From Tilletiaria anomala UBC 951 (Eukaryota; Basidiomycota; Exobasidiomycetes; Georgefischeriales; Tilletiariaceae): a DNA stretch of 64,000 nt. The stretch lies in the NCBI RefSeq assembly GCF_000711695.1, contig NW_013546947.1, positions 27,744 through 91,743 of the forward strand, given 5' to 3'. Below, in pieces: positions 24,418 through 36,022 of this stretch. The position numbers and the translations under genes were made by a program. Numbering within the stretch: the stretch's first letter is position 1; the number at the start of each line of letters is the position of its first letter. A model generated the notes under the pieces. The model was given only the letters and a program-made list of their open reading frames with translations. It made no database searches and was not told where the DNA came from.

Positions 24418-27169
24418 ATGGCATCGCCAAACCACAATTCGCTTGCAGCCTACCTCCTCGACCTCTCCACGCTCTGTCTCCCGTCCTCCCAGCGCCGGTG
24501 GAGACGGCCAGCGTTCGACCCTTTCAGCCCAGAGCACGACGCACCGGCCTGCCACCGGGTAGGGCGCCCGCGCCAGCACCGTGCTGCTGCGAGCCACGAG
24601 GAAGCCAGCCTGCTCGGCTCTGACGGCTCGTTCTCCGGTTCGGAAGACGAGGGGGGGGATGGGGAGGATGAAGGCAGCGGTCCATCTTTCGCTGGGCCTT
24701 CGGCGGGAGCGTGGCGCCGCAGTCGCGCCGCGACGGTGCGCCAGACGGCAACATCAACCGTCGCGCGGCGCACAAAGGCCTGGAACCCTTTTTTCTCCTT
24801 CCTTCCTTGCTCCTCCTCTTCAACATCAGCAGTAGCCACGAACAGCGCATCAGAGCCGGACGCGCTCGGCGCCGCCACAACCACAGACGAGTTCGACGAT
24901 GCGGACGCCATCTCGATGCTGTCCGACATTGTGCACCGCGACGCACGGCGGCGCGCGGCGCGCATGCCGCGGCGGGGGCTCGCGCGTTTCGGCCACCCGT
25001 TGTACGCGTGGCCGTGGGACACCCGCGGTGTAGGCAGCATGGCCTGCGGCTTGTTCGGCCGCACGAAGGCCCAGATCAGGGCCGAGCAGGGGCGCCGCGT
25101 CCGCACGCAGCGCAGAACACAGCGCACAGCGGCAACGGCAACGCTGGCGTCGGCTTCTCAATTGGAGGGCGCAGCGCAACCTCCTGGCTCGCTGTCTGCT
25201 GCCACGCTGCAAGGCTATGAAGGCCTCGTGGTTGACAGTGACGCAGCGGCGCTCGACGAAGGCGCGATAGCCTCACTGGCGAGGGGAGAACAGCCTGACA
25301 TGACTGCCGCCGCGGCGCGAGTGCAAACTTTGGCGGCACCCGCGCCCGCAGTTCAGCCCGAGCGGTCCAAGCCAGATCCCGCCGAATATACAACAGGAGA
25401 AGCTGAAACTGAAGCAGTGCTCGCACACCAGGCGGAGGAAGAGGCGCGGCTGGCAGAGCAGGAAGAGGAGGAGGTGAATCGCACAAGGCAGGCGGCAAGG
25501 GAGAAGGCGCTGCGCGCTGGACTTGTGCCGCACAACCCGCCAAGTGGTGGGGCTGAGCAAGAGAACACAGTTGGCCCTCCTGCAGCTGTGGCCACAATCG
25601 CAGAACAGGAGGCAGAGGCAGAGACAGGCCGCGGTGCGGATCAACGGGCCCCACGGCCAGAGGAGAAGGCGGCTGCACAGCCCCCGTTCGACGCCAGCCC
25701 TGGCGGCGCGACAGCTGCAGCTGCCGATCCCCACGAGCCATTTACGGAGGGTCCAGCGCCAAACCATCAGCTTCATTCCGTCCAGCCTCCGTGTCCGGCT
25801 ACAGAGGCACCAGATGCATCCGATATGAATGAGGAACCTGTCGAGTCCCTCGAGGCACCACGCACACCAGACACCCCCCTCGCCAAAGTTGTCGTGGCCA
25901 CCGATGCTGCAAAGCATGCCGACGAGCTTGAACATGCTTTCTCGCACGCGAGCAGCGACATCAGAGACTCACCGAGCAAGTCTGCCTCCAAATCCAGGCA
26001 CGGGCACGGGTATCGCTCCAGCAAGTCGGTCTCCAAGCGGCGCTACCTGACCGAGGCGGAAGCGGAAGCGGCAGCCGGCGGATTCGACCTCGGGTACGAC
26101 CTGGGCGATGCCGCTGCCGGCTCGAGCGAGGCGCAGGCACTCGCACAAGAGCAGCTGGACGAGTTTGGCTTCACGCAAGATGATGTCCGGCGCGCCACCG
26201 CGGCGTACGAGCTGGAGCAGGAGCAGCACGATCGCGAAAGACTGCGCCAAGGGCTCCCTGCGTCCGCCGCCGAAGTCGTGCACCACCACCATCATTACTA
26301 CGACGAGCGCGGCGAGCCGTATCAGCAGCGTGCATTCGGCCGCGACGGAGAGCAGCTCGATGGCGACGGGGACGCTGCGAGACTCAGAGTCGTCGATGTG
26401 CATGACGATGACGACGACGACGACGCACAGCCGCTGTCACCCGCGGCACTCGGCCTGGTCCCCGCCGCGCACCATTCGCTGCACCACGCGGGCTTGGACG
26501 CGTGTGGCGCGCCTGCAACCGCGATACCGGCCGAAAACGGCGACGACTTGGGCGAGAGGACGCTGCAACCATGGTTGGCGATCGAGGAGGACGAGGACGA
26601 TGCCGATATCGCCGGACTCGGGTTCAGCAAAAAGCACTCGCGTAAGGGCCGCGGTGGCCGGCAGCGCTCGACATGTGGCAGCGTCTCCGCCGGTACAGGC
26701 GACGGTGGCGATGGCGAGGGAAGCAGCGCCGACGGGCGCAGCGGAAGCGGAAGCGGCAGTGGCACACGCAAAACTGGCAGTAGCGGCGGACTGCGCTACG
26801 GCTTGCAGTTTCATCACCAGCAGCGCGAGCAGCGCCGCAAGGCTGCCTCCGCTTCCGCCGCTGGCGGCGGCGGTGAAGTGGGCCAACGGCAACGTCACGC
26901 AGGCAGCGACAGCGGACACAGCACTCAGAGCGCCGGCGTTGCAAAGCTCAGCAGCAGCGCCAGTGGAAGAGGGGCGCATGGGCTATCACGAGCGTCCGCG
27001 GCGGGGCCACGCGTCGAGCGCCAAGAGCGATGCCGGTAGGCCTCCTGGCACGACTGACGGGCGCGGGCCCTCGCACTCTCGCAGTGGCAGTACAGAGAGC
27101 ACGCCACTATCGCCGACGTTCCGGCCAGAGTGGGCCGGCAGCTTCGATCCCGACGTAGGGGACTTCTAA
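24418..27169 (+). CDS. Large acidic low-complexity protein, unknown function
   Basis: Not recognised. Two exons, 24418-27035 and 27085-27169, joined across a 49-bp intron (donor GTAGGC, CTGAC branch, CTCGCAG acceptor); 2703 nt, 900 residues. The splice restores a natural C-terminus (LSPTFRPEWAGSFDPDVGDF). Visible regions: N-terminal S/D/E-rich segment, a basic patch with WPWDTRGVGSMACGLFGRTK near residue 210, E/A-rich coiled-coil-like stretch around residues 330-420 (EAEAVLAHQAEEEARLAEQ-like), a helical block (SSEAQALAQEQLDEFGFTQD), a His run (VVHHHHHYY), an Asp run, and an R/S/G-rich tail. The W/R/G patch and the tail look most conserved. It could be a membrane-proximal or nuclear scaffold; no function is claimed. 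The conventional start is the first ATG at 24418. Confidence 0.75.
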
Positions 27170-27285
27170 GCACGAGCGAATGTGCATCCGCTGCTTGTGA
27201 TCTATTCGTTATTGATGCAGGTGGCTCGCGTACGCGTACAATACAGTGATGTGACGTGGTGTGCAGTCTATCTATGTGATTGTAA

Positions 27286-30200
27286 TCAGAGCAAGGATTG
27301 ATGGCTGACCATCGCACGGAAGCGCTCGCTGGTACGCATCAGGTGCGCGTGGGTCCCACATGCCACGATAGTGCCGCGATTGAATATGTAAAGGTAATCA
27401 ACGTCCTTTATGGTCGCCATGCGGTGGTTAATGGAGACAATCGTGCAGCTGCGCGACTGGACGATTGTCTGCAACGTTTGTTGAAAGATACGCTCCGACT
27501 CGGCGTCGAGCGCAGAGGACGCTTCGTCTAAAAGCAACAGTTTCGGCTTACGAAGGAGCGCTCGTGCTAGCGCTAGCCGTTGCCGTTGGCCGCCGGACAA
27601 CTGTCCACCCTTGAGGCCGACCAGAGTATTGTACTGCTCAGGTAAGGTCATGATTGTGTCGTGGATATTGGCCATCTTGCACGCTGCGATGACCTCCTCC
27701 AAAGGAACGCAGTCTGCGTCCTCGGCGCTTGGACTAACTTGCTCGTCGCGTGCGCCCAAGGCGACATTGAACCTGATCGTTCCGTAGAATAGCGTCGGCT
27801 CTTGCGGCACAATGGCAATGTCGCGGCGCAGACGATCGGCCGGTATGTCCTCGATCAGACGATTATTGATGCGAATCGTGCCTGAAGTGGGCTTGTAGAG
27901 CTTCGTCAAGAGCGCAAAGAAGGTGGACTTGCCCGATCCAGAGGGTCCAACTAGTGCAACGAAACTTCCGGGTGCGACGTCAAAGGTGACACCGCGGAGG
28001 ACAGGATCCTTGCGGCTGGGGTAGGCAAAATAAATGCCCTGGCAGGAGATGGCCATGGGTCCGGCAGGTGTAGACACGCCGTTTCCTTCCCAAGACTCTT
28101 CATCCAGTGAGCGTGACGGTGTCGAGCTCGGTTTGTCGCTCCACAGCTTCTCTGAAGAGCCAGAATGAAGTTCCCTCGAAGAGCTGGACTGATCTATGAT
28201 GCTGAAAATGTGCTGCGCAGAGCTTTGCGCGTGAGCGAACTCTGAGGAGAAGGACAGCAGCTGCCCGCTTGCTTGAGCGGAAAATAGCAAGGCTGGCAGC
28301 ACGATAAAGAAGTCGATTTGCGTCGCATAGCCAGCGACAACCATACGCGAGCCCCAGTAGTATGCAAAGCCGTAGATGAAGTACCTGCAAAACACCAATT
28401 GTCACCTGATGTGCTTCGCTTGAACATCTGAGAAATACTCACGACAAGGACAAGGCGCCGGCAAGAAAGACGTTTCCCACGAAGATGTGCCGGAGACCTT
28501 CTCGATATGGAGTGATGAGAGCGTGCTGGAAACGATCGCATACGTCCGATTCGCTGCCGAGACCTTGGACGGTGCCAATATTGTTGACCGCCTCGACGGC
28601 GATAGCATTTGCGCCGCGGTAGGCAGTGGCATGACGCCGTTGAAAGTCGGCCAGTACTTTCAGGCGCATGTAGCCTGCAGCCATCATCAATGGAACGGTC
28701 CAAACAAGCACGATCGCAATGCGCCAAGACACAATGAAGCTGACTATTAGCCCGACGACTAGGTTGACGCCGATCGCGCACACTGTGCCAATGACGGTGC
28801 TTGTGAGTCCGCCAAGCGCAGCTGCATCAGCGGCCAGTGACGAGACAATAGTTGAAGGGGAGCGGTCGTCGTTTTCAAACCAGCTCTGTTTCTGGCGCAG
28901 GAGCGCCAGAAAGGAAAGTCGTCGCAGACGATAAAGCAGGGCCTCTGCCATTTTCCCGAATGAGCTGCCGTTGATTGAGTACGAAAACAGCTCGATCAAG
29001 GCCAGCACAAAGAACATGAGAGCGAAGAAGTCGGCATTGGCGCGAATCGCGGGAATACCCTTGCATGGATTGAGTGCATCAATGACGTTGCCAAAGATAA
29101 ACGCCTCGCCCGAGTAGGCGCTACCAATTACCGTAGATGTGAAAACACCGATGCAAGCGAATAGCAGCTCTGGACGACACGCGGCAGCCAGACGGATCCA
29201 AACGCCAGGTGACTTGTGGGTGCCATTCGGGGTATGGTCTACTTTGATCGATCCAACTGCTTGATCCACAGGCTCAGCGCCGTTCAGCTCCACAGGTGCC
29301 TGCCTTTGGTGAGGCTCGGGTGCATCGGTTTCATCTGCGCCGCCGTCCACCTTTCTGGTGTCTTGTGCTGCAGCAAGGCTGTAGTACGCACCCTTGTTCG
29401 CGATCAGCTCATCGTGTGAGCCCTGCTCGATGACTTTTCCCGCGCTGACAACGACGATTTTGTCATGGCCTTTGATGGACGCAAGGCGATGGGCGACAGA
29501 AATAACGGTCCTGCCCTCAGTTGCATGGTCAAACGCTTCTTGCACAAGCTTTTCCGATTCGGGATCCAGCGCAGCCGTCGCTTCGTCACTGACGAAAATG
29601 CAGGATCAAGTCAGAGATTCCTCGAAGGCAGAGGCATGAGCATTGATGACATTCGGCTCACCAGATCAACAGCTTTGGTCGTTTGACGATAGCACGCGCT
29701 AGTGAAATGCGCACCTTCTGACCGCCAGACAAGCGAGCCCCGCCTTCCCCGACGCGCGTATCATATCCGTCCTCGAGCTCCTCGATGAATCCACGGGCAT
29801 TTGCCAGGTCGGCAGCGTGCCGAACGAGCGATTTGATCTGTGCCATCTCAGCGGCGAAGGTTCCTGGGTCCTTCTCGCTGATTTGGCCCGTTGACAGTGC
29901 TTTCAAGGCCGGCCACAACTCCTCGTATTCAACGCTCCCATGAAGGCCAAGCGCGACAGCTTGAAAGATTGTACCGTCGAAGAGCACGGGATCCTGTGAA
30001 ACAATGCCAATCTGCGAGCGTAGCCAGCGCGGGTTTAGCTCCGTGGCAGGAATGCCATTGATGAGCACTTGCCCTTCGGCAGGATCGTAGAGGCGGCAGG
30101 CAAGCGCAACCACGGTGGATTTTCCACTCCCGCTTGGCCCGCAGATGCCGACTTTCTGGCCCTCGTCAACCTCGAGATCCATGGCATCCGCTGCATTCTG

Positions 30201-32864
30201 TGACGGGCGTGAGGGATAGCTAAAGGTGACACTGCGGAAAGAGACCGAGATGCCCGAGAGAGCACTTGGATCCGTAGACAGACCATGTGTGGTCGACATG
30301 GCATCAATGCGAGAGGGCCGGTTGATGACGGAGAACAAGCCTTTGCCGGCAGCGCTGGCCTGCGAAAACGTCTGCATGTAAGGCGCGATCTGGCCGATGA
30401 TGAAAGAAGCGTCAAGGAGTAAAAAGATGACCGTGTAGACGGACCCGACGCCAGCACCCGCCACGCCGTCGCGCAGTCGCTGTGCAATGATCTTGCTTCC
30501 AGAGTAGAACGCGAGCGCGTTAGCGCTGTAGCCGACAAAGAAGAGGCAGCCGAGCATGCAGCTCGCAGCGATGGCTTTTCGCAAGCCGCTCTTGCGCGCA
30601 GCTTCGAGATGCTTCGCGTAGATGCGCGTGAGCTTCTCCTCAGCATTGAAGACCTGCACGACTGCAAGGTTGCCGAGAGCCTCTGTCGCGAGCGAAGATG
30701 CGTGCGAAAGATGCGTAGACGTGAGCGTGCTGAACCTGCCGACGTACTTGCTGCCAATAAGGCTAATGATCGCAAAAGCAGGAAGTAGGCTAAGCAGCTG
30801 CGCGGCGAGGACGGGGAGCTTGATGAACGCAACGATGAATGAAGTGAAAAAGTAGCTGAGAGATGAGAGCATGATCCCGCACTTTTCGCTCGTACCGACT
30901 TGAATGGTGAGCAAGTCCGCAGACAGGCGCGTCGCTATCTCGCCTGGCTTGGCCAAGTCGAAGAACGCCATCTCTTGACGCAAGACAGAGCGGAGGTACT
31001 TTTCGCGCAGACGTCTCACGAGTCGCTCACCCACGAGCGACCAGCAAACTGTGTAGATCCAGATGAGCAAAAAGTTGGCGGCGGCCGCTGCAAGTATCTG
31101 TGTAAAGCCCAAAGGGGGGAGAGCAAAAGACTGTCAAGATTTCGATCGTTGATTTTTTTTTGCTTTTCTCTTCCTCACAAGCTTGACCTTGACGACGACA
31201 TTGGCAAGGAATGCAGCCTGTTCGTCGGGCGGCAGCGCCTGCGGTGATGCATCTTGCGCGAAAGATAGCGCACGTACAGTCAACAGGCGCAGCAGCTCCT
31301 TTGTGTCCATCAAAGCACGCTCCTGTGCGCTGGAGCATGAGACGCTGTTGAATCCGTCGATCAGCTCGCCAAAGAGGACGCCAATAATGGGAAGCGGAAT
31401 GCCGCTTGCAAGTGCCGCGAGCGTCCCAACGAGCAACAGGGACCAATCTGCACCTCTTGCACCGTCGAGGAACAGGGTGAAGTAGTTCGAGTTCCGCGTT
31501 GCTGAGGGAGAAGGTGTCGATATAATTGGTATGTCGGAAGCCTCGCCAGCTGACGTGCACGGAAGAGTGCATCCACGGATTGTATGCAATGAAACGAGCG
31601 AGTGTGCGCCGTCCCTCTCGCTCCCCTTCCTCTCCGTATCACCAGGCTTGCTTGCCCACGATGCCTCGTCCATCACTTGTCCTTCTACGGCAGCGTCCAC
31701 ATTATGAGCGTCTCGTTTCATATCCGCAACGAGTCCTTCATGTATAGCCGCAAAGTCATCCAAGCCGCCCTGTTGTCCTTCCAATGCGTGGTCCTGCGCC
31801 TCATCGACAACAGCGGCCGCTGCAGTTTGCCATTGGTGCGTATCTATCGGAGCCGCATTCTGTGCTACGCCGCTATGATACTCCAAGCTTGGCTTTGCGC
31901 TCTTGTAGACGCCATCGTCGACAACCCGAGGCTCTGGATGCGAGTAGCGCCGAGATCGACCAGAGTGGCGACTGTCCCAGGTTGGCAGCAGCGATGGAGT
32001 CGACAGCGAAGGCACGGAAGCGTCCCAGGGCCACCATGCTTTGCCGCTCGCTGCTCGCGATGGCGCTGGGCTTCCTTTCCCTGATGTTCCGTGTATGAAT
32101 GCGCGCAGTCCTGCCCTCTTCGGCGTGTCTGAGCCTCCTCCTCCAGCCTGGGGTACCGCTTCGAGATCCTCAGTGGAGATGCTCGGGGCGTGCGGGTGGC
32201 GACGCCATGGCGCAGGCTTCAGCAAGGCCGGATCGAAGCTGCTCCTTCTGTGTGATTCACATTGCCACCGGCACTCCTCTGAATCACCATCCTCATTCCT
32301 CGGTGCCGCGTTGTTTGTCCATTGCTCAGCCCGATGTTGGTCCTCGGAGCTATCGAATTTGGGGATGCGAATCGGTGGGGACGACGATTCTCGGAAGACC
32401 TGTAACTCTGCCATGTTGACTTGCAATGCGGCTTGCGTTCGCGTAGGAACAGCAACACCAGTTTCGAGTGCGCGTTGCTTGCCTTTTGCTTTATTTGACA
32501 GTGGCTGCTGGATGATTGTCTCAGCGTAGCTCTCCGAAGGAAGATGACCGAATGGGAGGAGCGGGGATGTGTCCTCGTTGTTACTACTGTCGTTCTCGGA
32601 ACCCTCAGAATGTGATTTAAAATGCTTTTGTCTGTGTTCTTTTCGCTTATCTGGAAAGTGCTTTCCTCTGTTCTGCTTGGCCCTCCGCTCTTGAACGGTC
32701 TTACTAGACGGGGGAGAAGCGTCGATCAGCTGAGGTCCTTGGAGTTGATCAGGAGTCCGCGGCTCTGGCGTGAGCCGGCCAGAATCATCAACTGCTGCAG
32801 ATTCATCTTGGACATCGTGCGCTAGTGAGGGTAGTGAAGACGGTGGATATGAAGGAGGCTGCAT
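27286..32864 (-). CDS. Full-length ABCB (MDR-type) ABC transporter with long N-terminal extension
   Basis: ATP-driven exporter with (TMD-NBD)x2 layout. Four exons: 32864-31179, 31097-29662, 29588-28443, 28384-27286; 5367 nt, 1788 residues. Residues 1-457 are a charged, S/P-rich cytosolic extension, unusual for MDR pumps. TMD1 starts NSNYFTLFLDGARGADWSLL. NBD1 has Walker A GPSGSGKST, Q-loop SQDPVLFDGT, signature LSGGQ, Walker B KLLICDEATAALD (made by splicing) and SVAHR. NBD2 has GPSGSGKST, PQEPTLFYGT, LSGGQRQR, LLLLDEASSALD and SINHR. Both sites look catalytically complete. Relatives include Ste6-type pheromone exporters and drug pumps; the substrate is not readable. Two GATA-type sites lie 160-240 bp upstream, so export linked to the nearby siderophore genes is possible but unproven. 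Confidence 0.94.
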
Positions 32865-33195
32865 TGAACCCTTCTAGGCGTGGCCACTGCTCTGAAAAGG
32901 TGGCTGGTGGATGTGTGGAGGCAGCGAGCCTTGGTCTGACCGTCGAATAGGACCTAATGTCGCTGGAGAGAAACCATCGAAGACACCTGGCCAAGCATGC
33001 AATCGTGCCAAGGGCTGCGAGAGGATATCAGATCTTGCAGTGATGCTGGATGTGGCCGAAACAATGCGTTGTGGGCGTGCAAAGCCAGACATTGACTGAT
33101 AAGCGTGCGTCAACTGGAGCCATAAACTTCTCTCACTGCCGCATTGTAGCCATGCTAAATAATGCACGCCTGATCACCGAAGATTAGATCAGTCG
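32865..33195. promoter_or_regulatory. ABC transporter upstream region
   Basis: 331 bp upstream of the transporter start. It contains GATCTGATAT (minus, 33025-33034) and CTGATAAG (plus, 33096-33103). No gene seen. Confidence 0.5.
33025..33034 (-). promoter_or_regulatory. GATA-type site, near match to iron-repressor consensus
   Basis: Minus strand reads GATCTGATAT, 9 of 10 bases of the (G/A)ATC(T/A)GATAA site bound by Sre/Urbs1-type iron-sensing GATA factors. It is 161 bp upstream of the ABC transporter start. Use as an operator is inferred. Confidence 0.35.
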
Positions 33196-33681
33196 CTAAT
33201 ACGTTAAACGAACAGCGCTCGCAGACTCGCCCCCTCGCCATCGATTTTGGAATTTCTCGCCTCGTACTTGTCCCTGATTCTTTCTTTCTTCGCATGGAGG
33301 AATGAGCTGTAATCTGATGTGACGTCTCGTCTTGCACTCGTGATGTGGCCTTGGCGTGGGTGTGCCAGTGGTGCGGAAGAATGCAAGCGAGGTTCTCGGC
33401 ACTCGGACTTGAGGCTGTGAGAACACAACCCTAATAGTGCAGTCGCTTGCTGCAGCCCTACAATTAAAATGTTGAACGCTTGCTCCCGCTTCCTCAAGTC
33501 CCAAGCCCCATCTCGCACGAGATATATCTATGGAAGAAGCTCGCGCAAAAAGCTGAGGAGCAATCTCTATCACCTCTCGCACTGTGTGCTCGTGATGGGC
33601 CACTAAGAGCACTGGTACGACGCGAGCGTCTACAGCAACGCAGCGCTTAGGGTCTAAGGGGTCCGCGAAAAGTCTGATCAT
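33196..33681 (-). CDS. Possible hypothetical gene opposite the COQ5 start
   Basis: Open frame of 161 codons from ATG 33681 to a stop at 33196, in sequence that is otherwise the COQ5 upstream region. It begins [20 protein letters not shown] and continues VVPVLLVAHHEHTVREVIEI, then becomes basic (ECKTRRHIRLQLIPP). The frame stays open a further 50 codons upstream, antisense to COQ5. No family recognised. A frame of this length can arise by chance in this much sequence, so it is only a candidate. Its ATG overlaps the first COQ5 ATG on the other strand. Confidence 0.25.
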   Translation of the reverse strand: MIRLFADPLDPKRCVAVDARVVPVLLVAHHEHTVREVIEIAPQLFARASSIDISRARWGLGLEEAGASVQHFNCRAAASDCTIRVVFSQPQVRVPRTSLAFFRTTGTPTPRPHHECKTRRHIRLQLIPPCEERKNQGQVRGEKFQNRWRGGESASAVRLTY

Positions 33682-35115
33682 GGCTCGTCCGTCGCCCTCC
33701 ACAAGCAGCACCATGCGTTTGCTTTTGAGGCTGAATGCGCGTTCGGAAGCGGTCCTGCGGTGGCCAAGCGCAGCGCCGCCATGCCGCCACTTGTACTGCT
33801 CGGCCTCACGTCGGGATAGCAGCAGCTGCACCCCGAATGTTGACGCTTCTAGTGTCAGCTCGACACCCAGCCCTTCGGCAGCTCATCGCTCACCTGCTCC
33901 GGCCGCGGCGGCAGGTGGCCCTGCCTCAAGCTCCTCTGCAGCGAGTGGAGGGCTGGGTGGCGCAGCAGATCCAACAACGCACTTCGGTTTCCGCACCATA
34001 CCTGAGTCCACGAAGGAGACGCTCGTAGGTGGTGTCTTCTCATCTGTCGCCTCCTCGTACGACCTGATGAACGACGCAATGTCCCTGGGCATCCATCGTT
34101 TGTGGAAGGACGCGTTCGTCTCACGCATTTTGGACCCGCGCGGCGGCATCAGTGTCCTAGACGTAGCCGGTGGCACGGGCGACATTGCGATGCGAATCCT
34201 CGACCACGCGCGAAACACGTATGGAGACCGGACGATCAACGTCAAGGTTCTAGACATTAACGAAAACATGCTCAACGAAGGGATGAAGAGGTTAAGAAAG
34301 ACAATGTACTGGGGGACACCACAGATTAGCTTTGCGCTCGGCAACGCCGAGTCGCTGCACACACCCATGACGCCCACATCAAATCCGCCACGCTCCGCAC
34401 CGAGCAACCCTTCACAACTTTCAGCAACAGCGGGCGCCGCGCGCCTGCCGGCACTCACATCCTCGCCGATCCCGGACAACAGCCTGGATCTGTACACGAT
34501 CGCGTTCGGCATTCGCAACTGCACACACATCGATCGCGTGCTTCAGGAAGCGCATCGCGTCTTGAAGCCAGGCGGTGTCTTTGCATGCTTGGAGTTTGGC
34601 AAGGTCGGCATTCCACTGTTGGCCGAGTGAGTGCTCGCTTTTGTTGCCGCCCTCTCTTGCCGTGCGAAACATCATGCTGAGCAAAGATCGGTTCTCTCCA
34701 AATTTTTTCTATTTGCAGACTCTACCGCCTTTACTCTTTCACCTTTATCCCATCCATGGGCCACGTCCTCGCTGGAGACCGCGACTCGTACCAGTACCTG
34801 ATCGAGTCGATCGAGCGGTTCCCTTCGCAAGCGGACTTTGCACGTATGATCCGGACCGCAGGCTTCGCGCTTCCTGGCAGCCCCGCTGCACGCTCGCTCG
34901 GCTGGGAGCCGTTCGCCTCGCCGGATGCATCTGCACTTGGGCAACTCGGCCAGCTTGGGCTTGGGCTTGCGAGCAATCTTCCCGGACTGGGGAGCGTCAT
35001 TCGCAGCCAACAGCAGGCGATGGAAGAGCAGCGCGCAAGAAATTTGGACGTGGAGGGCGCCTGGGAGGATTTCACGTTTGGCGTGGCGAGCGTATGGACG
35101 GGTGTCAAGGTTTAA
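33680..35115 (+). CDS. COQ5: COQ5: 2-methoxy-6-polyprenyl-1,4-benzoquinol C-methyltransferase
   Basis: Mitochondrial matrix C-methyltransferase of ubiquinone synthesis, part of the Coq complex. Two exons, 33680-34626 and 34719-35115; 1344 nt, 447 residues from the first ATG. A start at 33713 ([17 protein letters not shown]) would give a cleaner mitochondrial presequence. UbiE/COQ5 signatures: [38 protein letters not shown], motif [26 protein letters not shown], then [34 protein letters not shown] and, after the intron, [20 protein letters not shown] and [17 protein letters not shown]-rich insert of about 35 residues (34357-34475) splits the middle of the domain, and the C-terminus is about 90 residues longer than expected from yeast. 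Neither affects the catalytic motifs. Confidence 0.95.
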
Positions 35116-36022
35116 TGGGCATCGCCCTTCTGCTTTGGTTGATAGCACTCTGCCTGTTCGCGACGCTTTCGTTTCGCGCTTGTAAACTCGCTATTCATGC
35201 CATGTGTCTCCCCGCACGCAGCAACCTGCACATATTTGCCCGAAAGGGCTTTGCAGTTTGGGCTCGATACGATCACATTAAATGCCTGTGTACCAGTGTG
35301 TTGGCGACTTGAAAATCTGCCTCCATCATCAAGGAGAATTATGATTTGCATGGGGAAGAAGGGAGCACTGCCCGCACACCGCCAGCGGAATCTAAAACTG
35401 AGTATGTGGATCAGCACCAGCCCGAAGGCATGCACCAAATAGTATGAATGAGCAATGCAGTCATTCGCTCGATTAGAGGCTCCAGCTCCCTCTGATAGTC
35501 GCCGATGCTCATGGTCAAGATAGCTTCTCCTTTCTCGACCGGATCGTACCTCCAGCGTTGGAGGTCAGAGTCTCAGATGGACCCCTCCCATTCTTCTTCA
35601 CTGGATGTTAGAGAATAGCAGCCTCCGCAGACAGAAATACTAGATCCCAATAGTCATGGAATCTTGAGGATGTGATTTATAATGTACCAGTCCTCAAGCT
35701 TCCCTGAAAACTCATAATGTACGCACAGCTTGAATCCAAATCTACAGGACAGGATGAGGCACATATTTGATGTGGGCAGCGTTAACGACGTTGAGCTTCA
35801 TACCCTGGGTGAATGACGCATGTCGACAATGTGGTGAAAAGCGAGAACGTTTTACAAATGCTTAGCAGAGCAACTGCTTTGCCTTAGGGGTCCAGCCGCA
35901 ATTGCATATTCAGAGCAAGGTAGACTTACTGTATAGCAGCATCTGTTACCTAGTGAACGGCCATCACGGGCGGCCATTTCTCTTAAGAGGCCAAGGGCTC
36001 CCCCTAGCATGAACCGCACCAC

